The position numbers and the translations under genes were made by a program. Source: Desulfoluna sp. (GTDB taxonomy: Bacteria; Desulfobacterota; Desulfobacteria; Desulfobacterales; Desulfolunaceae). Taken from it: DNA of 64,000 nucleotides. Below are positions 28,894 to 39,001 of the stretch, piece by piece. The notes beneath the pieces are model-generated. The model was not told the DNA's origin and did not search any database. It saw only the letters and a program-made list of their open reading frames with translations. The DNA lies in contig NZ_JAQYWB010000018.1 of assembly GCF_030145185.1 (NCBI RefSeq), forward strand, positions 1-64,000. Reading direction: 5' to 3'. Position 1 is the first letter of the stretch, and each line of letters begins with the position of its first letter.

Positions 28894-29382
28894 GCCACCG
28901 GCGGCGAGGTGTGCCACCTCGAAAGCGGGTTTGCGAATGCGCATCGGGAGTCGGAACTCGGAACTGAAAAGCGTCCGCATTCGCGTGAAGGGCAAGAGAA
29001 CGCACAGTGCGTCGCAACACCATGAGCTATAGGTTGGCAAAATCCGACTCAGCCGTAGACTGTAACCGAAATAACTCGGGCGGCAAGGTGAGTCACCTTG
29101 AAAGCGGAATTACGAGTGGTCACAGATCGCCTCATTCAACACTTCACGCACTCTTTCAGGAGTGGTATAGAAAAGAGCAGAGTCACGCAGAAAAGTTAAC
29201 TGCATACCCGCATCGCCTGTTCGGCGTGACTTAGAGCCATCCACCGATCATGACTGAGGTTGGTTGAAATAAATAATCAGACAGTCATTCGCCAGAATAT
29301 CACTGGGATTTGACCCGAGGAACGAGGGGCAAATCCAAAGGGTAATCCGCTTTCAAGGTGGCACACCTTGCCGCCGGAGGCA
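28894..29382. repeat. Composite REP-like element bounded by inverted module A copies
   Basis: The left copy (28894-28935) has GCCACCGGCGGC and the stem variant GAGGTG/CACCTC. It continues with GCGAATGCG and CGCATTCGC arms (to about 28985). A second direct copy lies at about 29078-29106. At the right (29308-29382) is GATTTGACCCGAGGAACGAG, then the inverted copy GCTTTCAAGGTGGCACACC and GCCGCCGGAGGC. It fills most of the 550-base waaA-kdsB gap; no gene is seen there. Confidence 0.8.
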
Positions 29383-29443
29383 TTGCTTTTTGTGCTTTTA
29401 TTTTTTGCCTGCCACCTAAACTAATAAACTGAGATTATTCCCC

Positions 29444-30190
29444 ATGCCCACAGTCACCCCCTGCATTGGTATCATCCCGGCGCGCTTTGCCTCCTCCCGG
29501 TTCCCTGGGAAACCTTTGGCGCTTATCGCCGGAAAACCTATGTTCCAGCGCGTCTACGAACGGGCCTCAAGCTGCCCGGCTATCAGCCGTGTTGTCCTGG
29601 CCACGGACGATGCCCGCATTTACAAAGCCGCTGAAACCGTCGGCGTGCCCGTGGTCATGACCGCCACAGATCACCGCAGCGGCACCGACAGGGTTCTTGA
29701 AGCGGCCCGCGCCCTGAACGCCCCAGACGATGCCATCATCGTCAACATCCAAGGGGACGAGCCGGCCCTTGCACCGGAGATGCTCACCGAGCTGACCGCC
29801 CCCTTTTTCAGAGACCCGACCGTTCAGGTCACCACCCTGGCCACCCCCATCACCTCCGAAGAGGCCCAAAACCCCAATCGGGTCAAAGTGGTCATCGACA
29901 AAGCCCACCGCGCCCTCTACTTCTCCCGCGCCCCCATCCCCTACCCGAGAGATGGCCGCTTTGATGCCTACCTGGGCCACGTCGGTCTCTACGCCTTTCG
30001 CATGAAAACGCTGGAAATTTTCTCGACCCTTCCAGAGAGCACGCTGGAAACGGTGGAAAAACTTGAGCAGCTCAGACTCCTTGAGAACGGAATAGGAATC
30101 CATGTAGGCATTACCCATCACCACAGCATCGGGGTCGATCACCCCGATGATATTTGCCGGGTTGAACGCCTGATCAAAGAGACAGAATAA
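29444..30190 (+). CDS. kdsB: CMP-Kdo synthetase
   Basis: KdsB activates Kdo with CTP to give CMP-Kdo, the substrate of WaaA. The 248 residues show the cytidylyltransferase motifs [16 protein letters not shown] (near 9), TDDARI, then [19 protein letters not shown] and [12 protein letters not shown]. All are in the expected order and the length is normal. It follows waaA across the repeat element. Confidence 0.96.
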   Translation: MPTVTPCIGIIPARFASSRFPGKPLALIAGKPMFQRVYERASSCPAISRVVLATDDARIYKAAETVGVPVVMTATDHRSGTDRVLEAARALNAPDDAIIVNIQGDEPALAPEMLTELTAPFFRDPTVQVTTLATPITSEEAQNPNRVKVVIDKAHRALYFSRAPIPYPRDGRFDAYLGHVGLYAFRMKTLEIFSTLPESTLETVEKLEQLRLLENGIGIHVGITHHHSIGVDHPDDICRVERLIKETE

Positions 30191-30258
30191 ATCTCTGTGT
30201 CCCGCAGGAACCTCTTGGAAAAATGCCTCTATAAAATCAAAACCCAAGGAGCTTTGAG

Positions 30259-31560
30259 ATGAGTACCCCCATCACACCCACCCCCGTCATCGCCATCATC
30301 GGCCTGGGTTATGTCGGCCTCCCCCTGGCCCTGGAATTTGGAAAACACTGCGAGACCATCGGATTTGACGTCAAAAAAGCTCTGGTAGACCACTGCACCA
30401 AAGGTGTGGATCCAACGGGTGAAATGGATGAAGGCCACTTCACATCGGCCGTTCACTTTACCGCCACGACAGACCCTGTAAGGATCGAAAACGCCGATTA
30501 CATCATCATCGCCGTCCCCACCCCCATTGATGAGGCCCAACGCCCCGACCTGACCCCACTGATCTCCTCGTCGGAGACCGTGGGGCGTCACATGAAAAAA
30601 GGGGCCATCGTCATTTATGAGTCCACCGTGTTTCCCGGAGCCACAGAAGACATCTGTGTCCCCATTTTAGAAAAAGAGTCTGGGCTGAAATGGAAAGAGG
30701 GGTTCTTTGTGGGCTACTCTCCCGAGCGGATCAATCCGGGAGACAAAGAGCGCACCCTCACCACCATCATCAAAGTGGTGTCGGGAGACACCCCGAACAC
30801 GAAGGATAAGGTCACAGCGCTTTACAGCACCATCATCACGGCCGGCGTTCATCCGACCACAACCATCAAAGAGGCAGAAGCGGCAAAAGTCATTGAAAAC
30901 ACCCAACGGGATCTGAATATCGCCCTGATCAATGAGCTGGCCATTATCTTCGACACCCTGGGCATTGACACCTTAAATGTCCTGGAAGCGGCCGGTTCAA
31001 AATGGAACTTTCTGCCCTTCCGGCCCGGGCTCGTGGGAGGACACTGCATTGGCGTGGATCCTTATTACCTGACCTACAAGGCTCAAATCGAGGGATACCA
31101 CCCCGAGGTGATCCTGTCCGGCCGCAAACGCAACGACTCCATGGGCAAATACATTGCCCAGACGACGGTCAAACGCCTGATGAAAAGCGGATGTTTAAAC
31201 AGCGACTCCTCCGTGGCCATCCTGGGGTTAACCTTCAAAGAGGATTGTTCAGACCTGCGCAACACACGGGTCGTCGATATCGTGGAAGAATTTCACTCTT
31301 ACGGGATCAAAACCCAAGTGCACGATCCGCTGGCAGATCCCCTTGAGGCCAAACGCTATTACGGCATAGAGCTGACTGCTCTGGACGCCATTACCCAGGT
31401 CGATGCCATCGTTATCGCCACAGCCCACAAAGAGTATAAAGCCTTGCCACTGAAACTGCTGGCAAAAAAATTAAAACCCAAAGGCATCCTGATTGATGTC
31501 AAATCAATCCTGGACCCTGAAGAGGTCAAGCAATTGGGACTCGATTTCTGGAGGCTTTAA
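30259..31560 (+). CDS. UDP-sugar 6-dehydrogenase (TviB/WbpO type)
   Basis: NAD-dependent dehydrogenase that oxidises C6 of a UDP-N-acetylhexosamine to the uronic acid for surface polysaccharide. The 433 residues show the Rossmann motif GLGYVGLPLALEFG (near 15), YESTVFPGATED, PERINPGD, and the catalytic cysteine in GGHCIGVDPYYL (near 262). The C-terminal domain has GLTFKEDCSDLRNTR. The pattern matches UDP-GalNAc/GlcNAc dehydrogenases (TviB, WbpO) rather than UDP-glucose dehydrogenase; substrate is inference. Confidence 0.9.
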   Translation: MSTPITPTPVIAIIGLGYVGLPLALEFGKHCETIGFDVKKALVDHCTKGVDPTGEMDEGHFTSAVHFTATTDPVRIENADYIIIAVPTPIDEAQRPDLTPLISSSETVGRHMKKGAIVIYESTVFPGATEDICVPILEKESGLKWKEGFFVGYSPERINPGDKERTLTTIIKVVSGDTPNTKDKVTALYSTIITAGVHPTTTIKEAEAAKVIENTQRDLNIALINELAIIFDTLGIDTLNVLEAAGSKWNFLPFRPGLVGGHCIGVDPYYLTYKAQIEGYHPEVILSGRKRNDSMGKYIAQTTVKRLMKSGCLNSDSSVAILGLTFKEDCSDLRNTRVVDIVEEFHSYGIKTQVHDPLADPLEAKRYYGIELTALDAITQVDAIVIATAHKEYKALPLKLLAKKLKPKGILIDVKSILDPEEVKQLGLDFWRL

Positions 31561-31607
31561 TATCTCGGAAGCGCCTGTTTCAGACCCCTTGAACCGATCA
31601 AAAAAAA

Positions 31608-32414
31608 GTGAAACACACCATGGTTGAACCCCAGAGAGAAAAACCGACCCTCACCGTTGCGGTCATCGTCAAAAACGAAGCGGACAACCTGAAAGCCTGC
31701 CTCGAAACCGTTCATGGCTGGGTGGATGAGATTGTCATCCTCGATTCCGGCAGCACGGATGCGACAGAGCAGGTGGCAAGGCAATTTACCGACCATTTTT
31801 TTGTCAATGAGACGTGGCCTGGATTTGGCCCGCAGCGACAGCTGGCCCAGCAGCATGTCACCTCCGATTTTGTCCTCTGGCTGGATGCCGATGAACGCGT
31901 GACACCTGAACTGCGCACCAGCATTGAGGAGGCGGTTGCCGCCGACAACCCCTTGGCCGTGTACCGCATCTCCCGCTTAAGCTGGGTATTTGGACGCTAT
32001 ATCCGTCACTGCGGGTGGTACCCGGATCGGGTGGTGCGTCTCTACCCGACCCGGCTGACGCACTATGACGATTCGCTGGTCCACGAAAAAGTGGAAACCA
32101 CCGACACCATGAGCGTTGAGGATCTTGAGGGAGACGCCATTCACTACACCTACAACGATTTACACCACTACCTGGTCAAATCAGCAGGGTACGCAAAGGC
32201 ATGGTCAGAGCAACGTGAAAAGAAGGGTAAAAAAGGCAGTATCAGCCAGGGCATCAATCATGCCATCGGCTGTTTTCTGAAGATGTATATTCTCAAGGCA
32301 GGATTTCTGGACGGCAAACAGGGATTTTTGCTGTCCCTGCTCTCGGCGCACTCCACCTTCGTAAAATACGCCGATTTGTGGATCACGACAGGTACTGAGA
32401 CGCCCAGGGAGTGA
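31608..32414 (+). CDS. Family 2 glycosyltransferase, LPS core (WaaE-like)
   Basis: Inverting GT2 enzyme of the WaaE/KdtX type, which adds a hexose to the LPS inner core. The 268 residues show the GT-A start [23 protein letters not shown] and the DxD-like [13 protein letters not shown], then [14 protein letters not shown] and VHEKVE typical of this subfamily. GTG 31608 or ATG 31620 may be the start; neither has a strong ribosome binding site. Its 3' end overlaps the converging GT9 gene by 32 bases. Confidence 0.88.
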   Translation: MKHTMVEPQREKPTLTVAVIVKNEADNLKACLETVHGWVDEIVILDSGSTDATEQVARQFTDHFFVNETWPGFGPQRQLAQQHVTSDFVLWLDADERVTPELRTSIEEAVAADNPLAVYRISRLSWVFGRYIRHCGWYPDRVVRLYPTRLTHYDDSLVHEKVETTDTMSVEDLEGDAIHYTYNDLHHYLVKSAGYAKAWSEQREKKGKKGSISQGINHAIGCFLKMYILKAGFLDGKQGFLLSLLSAHSTFVKYADLWITTGTETPRE

Positions 32415-33417
32415 TCACCGACAGAACCACCTCCACATCAATACGGCTCATATCCGTCTCTCCTTGAGCCCCACCCCCCTCGGGCGGACAAAATGAAAGA
32501 TGCCGGCCTTCTGAATTAAGCGGCAGCCATCGAAGGGGGGTGGCAGAGCGCCTGCGCGGGAAAAATCCCACGGTGGGAACATCCAGGGCCCCGGCAATGT
32601 GCAGGGGGCCTGTGGAGCCGGCAATAAAGAGATCGGCACAGGCAATGGCGCATGTAAAGTCGATCAACCCCTCGTTCCTATCGTACAGGGCCACGTGGCG
32701 GCCCTTCGATTCAACCATAGATTGCAACCGCCGAGCGTTTGCTTCTTCACCCGGGCCGGCGGTTAACACCACCTCGCAATGGACATCCATCCCGACAATC
32801 AACGCCGCATATTGTTCCAGGGAGAGATTATTGGCAGACCCACCTGACCCCGCATGAACGTAAACCCATGGTTTTTCGTCATTTATCGAAAGCTGCTTGG
32901 CAAGCTTCTGCCGTTGTGCAGACAACTGATCCGCGGGCATCGTCAGATAAGGCGCCTGAACCTCGATGATGGGTTGCTCCCGTTCAGCGAGAAACGAACG
33001 GATCAGATCCAGATTGTACTGATACTCTGGCTTGAGCGATCGGGACCGCCGTTGTGTAATCCGGCGCGTATAGAAAATCTGAGCCAGCTTGGTCGCCGGC
33101 GCCAGGCGATATGGAATGCCCGCCCTCCAGACCACCAGGGCGTTGTACGATGTGGAGAACAGGTTGATCGAGGCATCGAAGCGATGCCCCCGGATCTCTT
33201 CGATCACCTTTTTTTGCTCAGATTTATCGGCCTTTTTAGTGGGATCGATGATCACGTCATCAATCCACGGACACAGACGTGCGAGTGCTGCCGTATACCG
33301 AGGGACCAATGCCACCACCCGGCAGTCAGGAAGGGATGTTTTGAGCATGGCAAAGCTTGGCCAGGCCAGCATGAAGTCACCGATTTTGTCGTTACGTATG
33401 ACGAGGATTTTATTCAT
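32383..33417 (-). CDS. Family 9 glycosyltransferase (heptosyltransferase-like)
   Basis: GT9 enzyme transferring an ADP-activated heptose or related sugar to LPS core. The 344 residues start [20 protein letters not shown], the family N-terminus, and later show [13 protein letters not shown] and the nucleotide-binding segment [23 protein letters not shown]. It is convergent with the WaaE-like gene. Exact acceptor unknown. This is one of three GT9 enzymes in the window. Confidence 0.9.
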   Translation of the reverse strand: MNKILVIRNDKIGDFMLAWPSFAMLKTSLPDCRVVALVPRYTAALARLCPWIDDVIIDPTKKADKSEQKKVIEEIRGHRFDASINLFSTSYNALVVWRAGIPYRLAPATKLAQIFYTRRITQRRSRSLKPEYQYNLDLIRSFLAEREQPIIEVQAPYLTMPADQLSAQRQKLAKQLSINDEKPWVYVHAGSGGSANNLSLEQYAALIVGMDVHCEVVLTAGPGEEANARRLQSMVESKGRHVALYDRNEGLIDFTCAIACADLFIAGSTGPLHIAGALDVPTVGFFPRRRSATPLRWLPLNSEGRHLSFCPPEGGGAQGETDMSRIDVEVVLSVITPWASQYLS

Positions 33418-33438
33418 ATGAAATTCCGGATATTTACA

Positions 33439-34254
33439 TTATCTCTTGTAGAGTGAAGCGATACATTTTCGAGTATGATCTGCATCATCCTTTTTCTTTA
33501 GTACCCAAAAAAGATTTTTATTTAATAAAGTTTTTTGAGATAAATTAATTTTGTATTGTTTCCAAAATAACTTAATGGCAGGTTTATTTCGTCTCCATTT
33601 AATACAATTCCTAATGAAAGCATATGAAGAAAAGAGACAAATAAAAGGACAAAAGAAAGGTAAAAGAAAAATCGACGACTTGCTCTTTTGACATGGAACG
33701 CTTTCAATAAGTTCAAAGCCATTAATGGATGACATAGCTCTTAGACTCTGGGCGGTTGGAGTAAAAAGATGCCCGTAATAAATTCTTCCATCTCCCTCAG
33801 AATGCCAGATACTGTCAACCTCAGAAGGAGGCATATTCCGCAAAGTTTCCCCTTCATGTATGAGAGAAGTAAAACGCCCAACCAAACATGACCTATTCGG
33901 AATTGTAATAACTAAAAGCCCGCCAGGTTTCAGCAACCTGTTAAATTCTCGAAAAAGCTTCATGTGATCAGGTATATGTTCGACACCTTCCTGCGAAAGG
34001 ATCATATCTGCTGTTTTATCATCCAGAGGTATACGATCCATCATATCTGCAAATTCTGATTTGATTCCTTTTGCTTTCATAAATGAAGGAAAAAGATCAA
34101 AGGCTATAACTTCAGCCCCCTTTTCTTTCATAATCGCACTTGACCGACCATCTCCAGCCGGAATATCTAAAACAATAGAGTTTTTTAAAAACTCCGATTT
34201 TTTAAGATAATCGGCAACATATATACTTACCCCTTCATATATAAATTCTTCCAT
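33439..34254 (-). CDS. Class I SAM-dependent methyltransferase, AT-rich
   Basis: A 271-residue protein with the SAM-binding motif VLDIPAGDGRSS (near 30), DMILSQEGVEHIPD and LKPGGLLVITIPN. After the ~200-residue domain comes a hydrophobic stretch (FLLPFFCPFICLFSSYAF) and a basic tail, suggesting membrane association. The start at ATG 34254 has GGAG six bases before. Codon use is visibly more AT-rich than in neighbouring genes, as are the next two genes, suggesting recent transfer. A target in O-antigen or another glycan is likely from context. Confidence 0.82.
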   Translation of the reverse strand: MEEFIYEGVSIYVADYLKKSEFLKNSIVLDIPAGDGRSSAIMKEKGAEVIAFDLFPSFMKAKGIKSEFADMMDRIPLDDKTADMILSQEGVEHIPDHMKLFREFNRLLKPGGLLVITIPNRSCLVGRFTSLIHEGETLRNMPPSEVDSIWHSEGDGRIYYGHLFTPTAQSLRAMSSINGFELIESVPCQKSKSSIFLLPFFCPFICLFSSYAFIRNCIKWRRNKPAIKLFWKQYKINLSQKTLLNKNLFWVLKKKDDADHTRKCIASLYKR

Positions 34255-34272
34255 TTTCATCTCCAAAAGCAA

Positions 34273-34567
34273 TCATTAACATATAATTCAAGACGGTACA
34301 GAGAATAGACAAAATTTAATCATACAATAAAAGTTACGGACGCCTTGACAAAAAAATGACAACCGGCACTTCAGCGGGTTTTGAACAAGATGTCACAGCC
34401 TTTAAACTGGGGCAATTATATCTTTCCATGCACCGGAAATCGGTTGGCTTGTTTTCTGGAAGACCCTGTCTCCTTGCGGATACGTATTTTTGACCATACA
34501 AACCGGCCCGCATCACGAAAATTCCACACACAAAAAGATAAATACGCGTTTTTCTGGACATCTATAT
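34273..34567. other. AT-rich intergenic region
   Basis: A short minus-strand frame of 75 codons is open here, but it has no family resemblance or good start. I see no supportable gene. Confidence 0.4.
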
Positions 34568-35127
34568 CTAATATGTTAAGCATTCATCCCAATCAACAGC
34601 ATCCTTAACCTCGACAGCAGGATTTCCCACTGCGACTTTGTTTGATCCTATTTTCCTTGTTACCACTGAATGAAGCCCTATAATAGAATTACTGCCCACT
34701 GCCCCCCCCCTTTCAAAACAGCGACACCATCAGCAAGCCAGACATGGTCCCCAATAGATATGCTCTTGGCAGGATTAATTCGTCTTTTACCTTGGGTTAT
34801 ATTGTGTCCGTCGCTTGTCATAATCTTCACATTGCGCGAAAGAGATGTATTATTGCCGATTGTTATTGAGACACATTTTTCCCGTGATGACAGATAACAA
34901 TTATCACCAATACGACAATTTTCACCAATAACTATCGAACAATCATTCCCATCAATTTCAAAATAAGTATCTCGGATATTGGCTGCGCCTTTTATTATCA
35001 AGCTGTTATTCTTTCCCTGTATGGAAATAAAGCAGCCTCTAACACGGGCTGTTTTATCAATACTCAAAGAATTATCACCTTTTACCCGCACTTTATTTCG
35101 GGCATAGACCAAAATAGAATTTAACAT
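34568..35127 (-). pseudogene. Hexapeptide-repeat O-acetyltransferase, out of frame at a G9 tract (possible phase-variable gene)
   Basis: Left-handed beta-helix acyltransferase of the kind that acetylates O-antigen sugars. The first ~145 residues read normally (ITIGNNTSLSRNVKIMTSDG, SIGDHVWLADGVAVLKG). At the tract of nine G on the coding strand (34710-34702) the frame runs into TAG after GGGQWAVILL. With two G fewer (or one more), the frame continues AVGSNSIIGLHSVVT, then KVAVGNPAVEVKD, the expected family C-terminus, to TAG at 34570-34568. Seven G gives the best match to hexapeptide spacing. The gene may be switched on and off by slippage, be inactive, or contain a sequencing error. ATG 35142 is an alternative start. 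Confidence 0.75.
34702..34710. repeat. Homopolymer tract C9 (G9 on coding strand)
   Basis: Nine consecutive C on the plus strand inside the acyltransferase gene, exactly at the point where its frame breaks. Tracts of this length are typical slippage sites. Confidence 0.85.
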
Positions 35128-35142
35128 AATTTTCTCGCCCAT

Positions 35143-35445
35143 TCAGGTAAATTTAAAGCTATAGCTAATTTATCAGAGGATACTCAGTAAACCCTTTTCG
35201 ACTTCATTGCATTCGAATGAGTGCGATTCCCATCGAATCCATCCGGGCCTCACAACTGCAACTATAACTGCATGGGTAAGGGTTCACGCAATAATAAAAC
35301 ATACAAACACAGATCCGATGCAGATTGGGTATCCACATTATTCTTTTCACTGATACGTATCAACGGTAAGGAGGCCAATACCGGTAAACTGTATAATTAC
35401 TTTTTACCGAGCCTCATCTATGCGCCATCACTTAATCCTGAATGG
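35143..35445. other. Intergenic region without a supported gene
   Basis: It separates the acyltransferase from the GT4 gene and is AT-rich. I found no convincing coding, RNA or repeat feature. Confidence 0.4.
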
Positions 35446-36555
35446 CTACCCGGTCAAACCCTCCAATACACCCACAACCTCTTGAAATTGGTTTTGCTCA
35501 TTAAAAAGCTCAAGTGCTCTTTGCCGCCCCTGTTCCGCCAGCGACATACGGGCATCTGCATTTTCGATAAGATATTTAATCTTTGCGGCCAAGTCTCGAC
35601 TGTTCAGGCTTTCAAACAATAACCCTGATTGATGATCCTCGATAATTTCAAGCGGCCCACCACAGTTGCTCCCGATAACGGGAACACCACACTGCATGGC
35701 TTCGATCAATACCAATCCAAAGGTCTCATTGTGGGTGGCCAGAACGATGGCATCGCACATCTGCATAAGTTCTTGGGCATGATTGACAAAACCTGTAAAG
35801 ATAATGTCCTTTCCCAATTCATCGCGTTTGATCCCTGCCCTCACCTGTTCCAGATAATCAAGCGACATTGCATCACCGACAATAAGTGCTTTTACATCAA
35901 CCCCATCGCTTTTCAGTTGCCTGATGGCATCAATCAACAGGTACTGCCCTTTACCTTCTTCAATGCGACCAACGATACCGACGACAAAAGAATGGCCCAG
36001 ATTATAGCGTTTCCTTAGTGCAATTCTCTCCTCATCGGCAATAACCCGAGGCATTCCGGCTCCAATATAGTGCGTCTCCACTGTCGGCCTGATTTCCATG
36101 GGAATAAATGCTTCAAGCTGGGCTTGAACCGCCTTTGTGACGGCAATCATCATATCCAGATTTTTATACAAAAATCGGTGGTAAGGGTCGCCTTTAAATC
36201 GCGTCATGGCCATATGACGAGACTGGACCAACTTGGGGTTTCGCCGGGAAAAACATTTTGCCAACACCGCCACAGGGATATCCTTGGTCCAATGAATGTG
36301 AATCACATCAATTCCGTTCTCATCAATGATGCGGGCAATTTTTTTAGCGGCCGAAATTAAATAAATAATGGATGGTTTTTCCATTTCGATAAAATTCAGA
36401 TTTTCTTCAGAAAAAGCATCCCTTAATCGGCCATTCTCATTTAGAACGCAAGTCACCCCCCCATTTTCATTCAAAAAAGATGCGAGCCTTTTAACATACA
36501 ACTCCAACCCCCCCAAGGCAGGGGACAAACACAACTGCAGGATATTATGATTCAT
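35446..36555 (-). CDS. Family 4 glycosyltransferase
   Basis: Retaining GT-B enzyme, probably building O-antigen or outer core. The 369 residues have the N-terminal acceptor domain (LSPALGGLELYVKRLASFL, IDVIHIHWTKD) and the C-terminal nucleotide-sugar domain with GIVGRIEEGKGQ (near 193), then THNETFGLVLIEAMQCGVPV, which holds the family E-x7-E motif. ATG 36555 has AGGAGG nine bases before. Base composition is lower in GC than in the core LPS genes further along. Confidence 0.9.
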   Translation of the reverse strand: MNHNILQLCLSPALGGLELYVKRLASFLNENGGVTCVLNENGRLRDAFSEENLNFIEMEKPSIIYLISAAKKIARIIDENGIDVIHIHWTKDIPVAVLAKCFSRRNPKLVQSRHMAMTRFKGDPYHRFLYKNLDMMIAVTKAVQAQLEAFIPMEIRPTVETHYIGAGMPRVIADEERIALRKRYNLGHSFVVGIVGRIEEGKGQYLLIDAIRQLKSDGVDVKALIVGDAMSLDYLEQVRAGIKRDELGKDIIFTGFVNHAQELMQMCDAIVLATHNETFGLVLIEAMQCGVPVIGSNCGGPLEIIEDHQSGLLFESLNSRDLAAKIKYLIENADARMSLAEQGRQRALELFNEQNQFQEVVGVLEGLTG

Positions 36556-36661
36556 CAATTCAATCCTCCTACACTAAGGTCATGCAAGACAAAGGCGCCC
36601 ATGCTCATTGTCGGCCATTTTCTGTGGCATTACACACTGCTTACGTAAATTATCCAAAGTC

Positions 36662-37939
36662 TCAATTCAGCCCTTTAAGCTCTCTTTCCCTATTCTTCAA
36701 GGCACTGAAGCTCATCCCGGAAAACAACACAAAATAGAAGGCAACCGAGCCATAAGAGGTCAACTGCATGTGAAAAAACTGCTTCACCAGGAAACCGCCT
36801 GATACCGAAAAAGCAGCCAACGCAACCCCTCGTTCAAGGCCAGAAACCGTCTGTATTTTTTTGAAAAAAAGCCACAGAAGGCCCCCAAACCCCATCAAAA
36901 CGGAGATCAACGTAACAAGCCCTGACTCCACAAGTATCTGAATATAATTATTATGGAAACCGGCATGATACTTGTCCGCATAGTGGTACTTTTTTTTGTA
37001 ATCGTCAGATTGCCGGGAGAAAAAATCTGCGTACTGTTTTTCAAGCCCCTTCACGCCGGACCCGAAAAAAAGCTGCTCTTTAGAAAAATCAATGCCCCCC
37101 CTCCAAAGATGAAGCCTTGCATTGTTCGAAGCGTTGGTTTTCAAATCAAAAATGGACACAACTTCACCCTTAACAAGGCTGTGCCCGGCTCCAACCAGAA
37201 GCCCCGCCACAACCATGGCGACAAAAAAGCAGATAACCATACGGGACCTCGACGCCAATACAAGCAACACAATCCCCACCACATAGCCCAGCCATGCGCC
37301 ACGAATAGAGCACATCACCAGTTCCCAATGAAACAGAAACGCAAGCCCTAACAGAAACCAACGCCACTTCCCCGGGATCTCCCGCCACCCTTCAAGAAGA
37401 ACAGCCAACAGGGCAAGGCACATGGTTAGGATCAAGGACGCGCTTCGATCCAGTTTGTAGTACCCTTTGAAATATCCGAAGTTCAGTTGCTGAGGATGCA
37501 ACACCCCATACAGAGTCGCTATAAGCCCTGAAATAATGAGGCATGCCACCAGAACATACAGCTGCTTGCGGGACCGGACAAAAACCCCCATAAAAAAAGG
37601 GACAAACATAAATTTCATCCTGTTCAAAAACTCAAAAGGTGCCAGAGGCCCCCCATCGTTGGAAAACAGAGCGACGACCGCTCCGATGATCACAGGATAA
37701 ATCAGATACTTCAGCCCCGAGACATCGTTTAAGACGCTTCGGCCATATATCACGACATAAATCAACGCACAAAGCAGCGCCAGCCCTCCGGTAATGTTTA
37801 AGGCTGCCTTGGAAAAAAAACTAACCAGAAAAAAAAAGCAGACAACAACAAAGCCAATACACGAGAACCAGAGCTCACAGCGGTTATCACACGAGCCTTC
37901 ACGTAAACCGACTGGGAACAATGGGGTAAAAAAAGTCAC
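36662..37939 (-). CDS. waaL: O-antigen ligase / polymerase family membrane protein
   Basis: Wzy_C-family integral membrane protein; WaaL joins O-antigen to lipid A-core in the periplasm. About 425 residues with ten or more hydrophobic helices and a large loop (LKTNASNNARLHLWRGGIDF to HAGFHNNYIQ) that carries the conserved Arg and the His used by ligases. The frame stays open to 38089, but GTG 37939 preceded by GGGAG at a 6-base spacing is the better start. Ligase or polymerase (Wzy) roles cannot be told apart securely. Confidence 0.82.
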   Translation of the reverse strand: MTFFTPLFPVGLREGSCDNRCELWFSCIGFVVVCFFFLVSFFSKAALNITGGLALLCALIYVVIYGRSVLNDVSGLKYLIYPVIIGAVVALFSNDGGPLAPFEFLNRMKFMFVPFFMGVFVRSRKQLYVLVACLIISGLIATLYGVLHPQQLNFGYFKGYYKLDRSASLILTMCLALLAVLLEGWREIPGKWRWFLLGLAFLFHWELVMCSIRGAWLGYVVGIVLLVLASRSRMVICFFVAMVVAGLLVGAGHSLVKGEVVSIFDLKTNASNNARLHLWRGGIDFSKEQLFFGSGVKGLEKQYADFFSRQSDDYKKKYHYADKYHAGFHNNYIQILVESGLVTLISVLMGFGGLLWLFFKKIQTVSGLERGVALAAFSVSGGFLVKQFFHMQLTSYGSVAFYFVLFSGMSFSALKNRERELKGLN

Positions 37940-38276
37940 ATTAAACTCCCGAACATTTGATATGAGTGCCCTATGAATCAACAAACAAGGGGCTATTATT
38001 CCAGCATCACATCGTATAATACATTTCAGGTGATATCCAAAGCAGGCCCAATTTCCAAGATGGAAATACCATAGCAGCGGACAATCCACAAGCCATCAAA
38101 ATCAAGGAATTTCTTGATTTAGTATATCAATAATGATATTTCGGCTTTCAATACACATGTTTTCCCAGCAGGCAAAAGCTACAGGGGTGTTTGGGGAACG
38201 CTCCCCCTACCATTTTTGCTTAAGTTTGGTCCATTTACTAAGTAACCCAATAATAACTCCCCATTGAAATATAGAA
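37940..38276. other. Divergent intergenic region
   Basis: AT-rich gap between the waaL-like and acyltransferase genes, which point away from each other. Promoters for both are expected; I see none with a clear consensus. Confidence 0.4.
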
Positions 38277-38966
38277 ATGATAATATCCTACAATCACAAA
38301 AAAAAATTAATCTTGTTTTTTCGGTATGTTTTGGCCATACCCAAAACGCTTATTTTCAATTTTAGGTATTTTAAACTCCCAGTGGCTCTGAAGTTTCCGG
38401 TCATTGTTTCCCACAATACACGCTTCATTCACCTCGGCGGCCGTATAGAGATAGGCGTTATCAAACCGGGTATCGTACGCATAGGGTTTGGCAGTGTCGA
38501 TACAATTGACTTTAAGTCAAGACGAACCCTCTTCATGCTTGACGGCACTCTCAGGTTCAGGGGCAAGGCCAAAATAGGCTATGGATCAGCCTTGAGCGTT
38601 ACCGGAACCCTCGACATCGGGCACAACTTTCAAATTTCATCGGCGTCCACCATCATTTGCGCCGAGGCCATCACGATTGGAAACGACACGCTTCTCTCCT
38701 GGGATATCCTAATCATGGACACCGACCAACATACCATTTCTTGTCAGCTATCTGAGAAAAGGGTCAATCCTAATAAAAGGATCACCATTGGAGATCATGT
38801 ATGGATCGGTGCACGATGCACGATTTTAAAAGGAAGCGTCATTCCCGGGAATACGGTGGTTGCATCAGCCACGCTGTTCTCCGGCAATACCTTCGATGAA
38901 GAGCACACGGCTATAGGTGGAACGCCCCCGGCAATCTTGAAAACAAACATCCAATGGCACGAATGA
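38277..38966 (+). CDS. Hexapeptide-repeat acyltransferase
   Basis: A 229-residue left-handed beta-helix acyltransferase, probably O-acetylating a surface glycan. After a basic, hydrophobic N-terminus, hexapeptide turns are visible from about residue 55 on (VRIGFGSV, AKIGYGSALSVTG, ITIGNDTLLSW), then MDTDQHTI with the catalytic-type His and ITIGDHVWIGARCTILKG. Unlike the related gene at 34.6-35.1 kb its frame is intact. The ribosome binding site is weak. Its last bases overlap the upstream reading of the GT9 gene. Confidence 0.85.
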   Translation: MIISYNHKKKLILFFRYVLAIPKTLIFNFRYFKLPVALKFPVIVSHNTRFIHLGGRIEIGVIKPGIVRIGFGSVDTIDFKSRRTLFMLDGTLRFRGKAKIGYGSALSVTGTLDIGHNFQISSASTIICAEAITIGNDTLLSWDILIMDTDQHTISCQLSEKRVNPNKRITIGDHVWIGARCTILKGSVIPGNTVVASATLFSGNTFDEEHTAIGGTPPAILKTNIQWHE

Positions 38967-39001
38967 GGCACCATTTACCCCCTACGAGCGCACGAAAATC
39001 A

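Noticed and set aside
34334-34561. Small minus-strand frame after the acyltransferase
   Set aside because: 75 codons, no similarity recognised and no ribosome binding site.
35221-35622. Plus-strand frame before the GT4 gene
   Set aside because: More than half lies antisense to the GT4 gene and the rest is AT-rich intergenic sequence without features.
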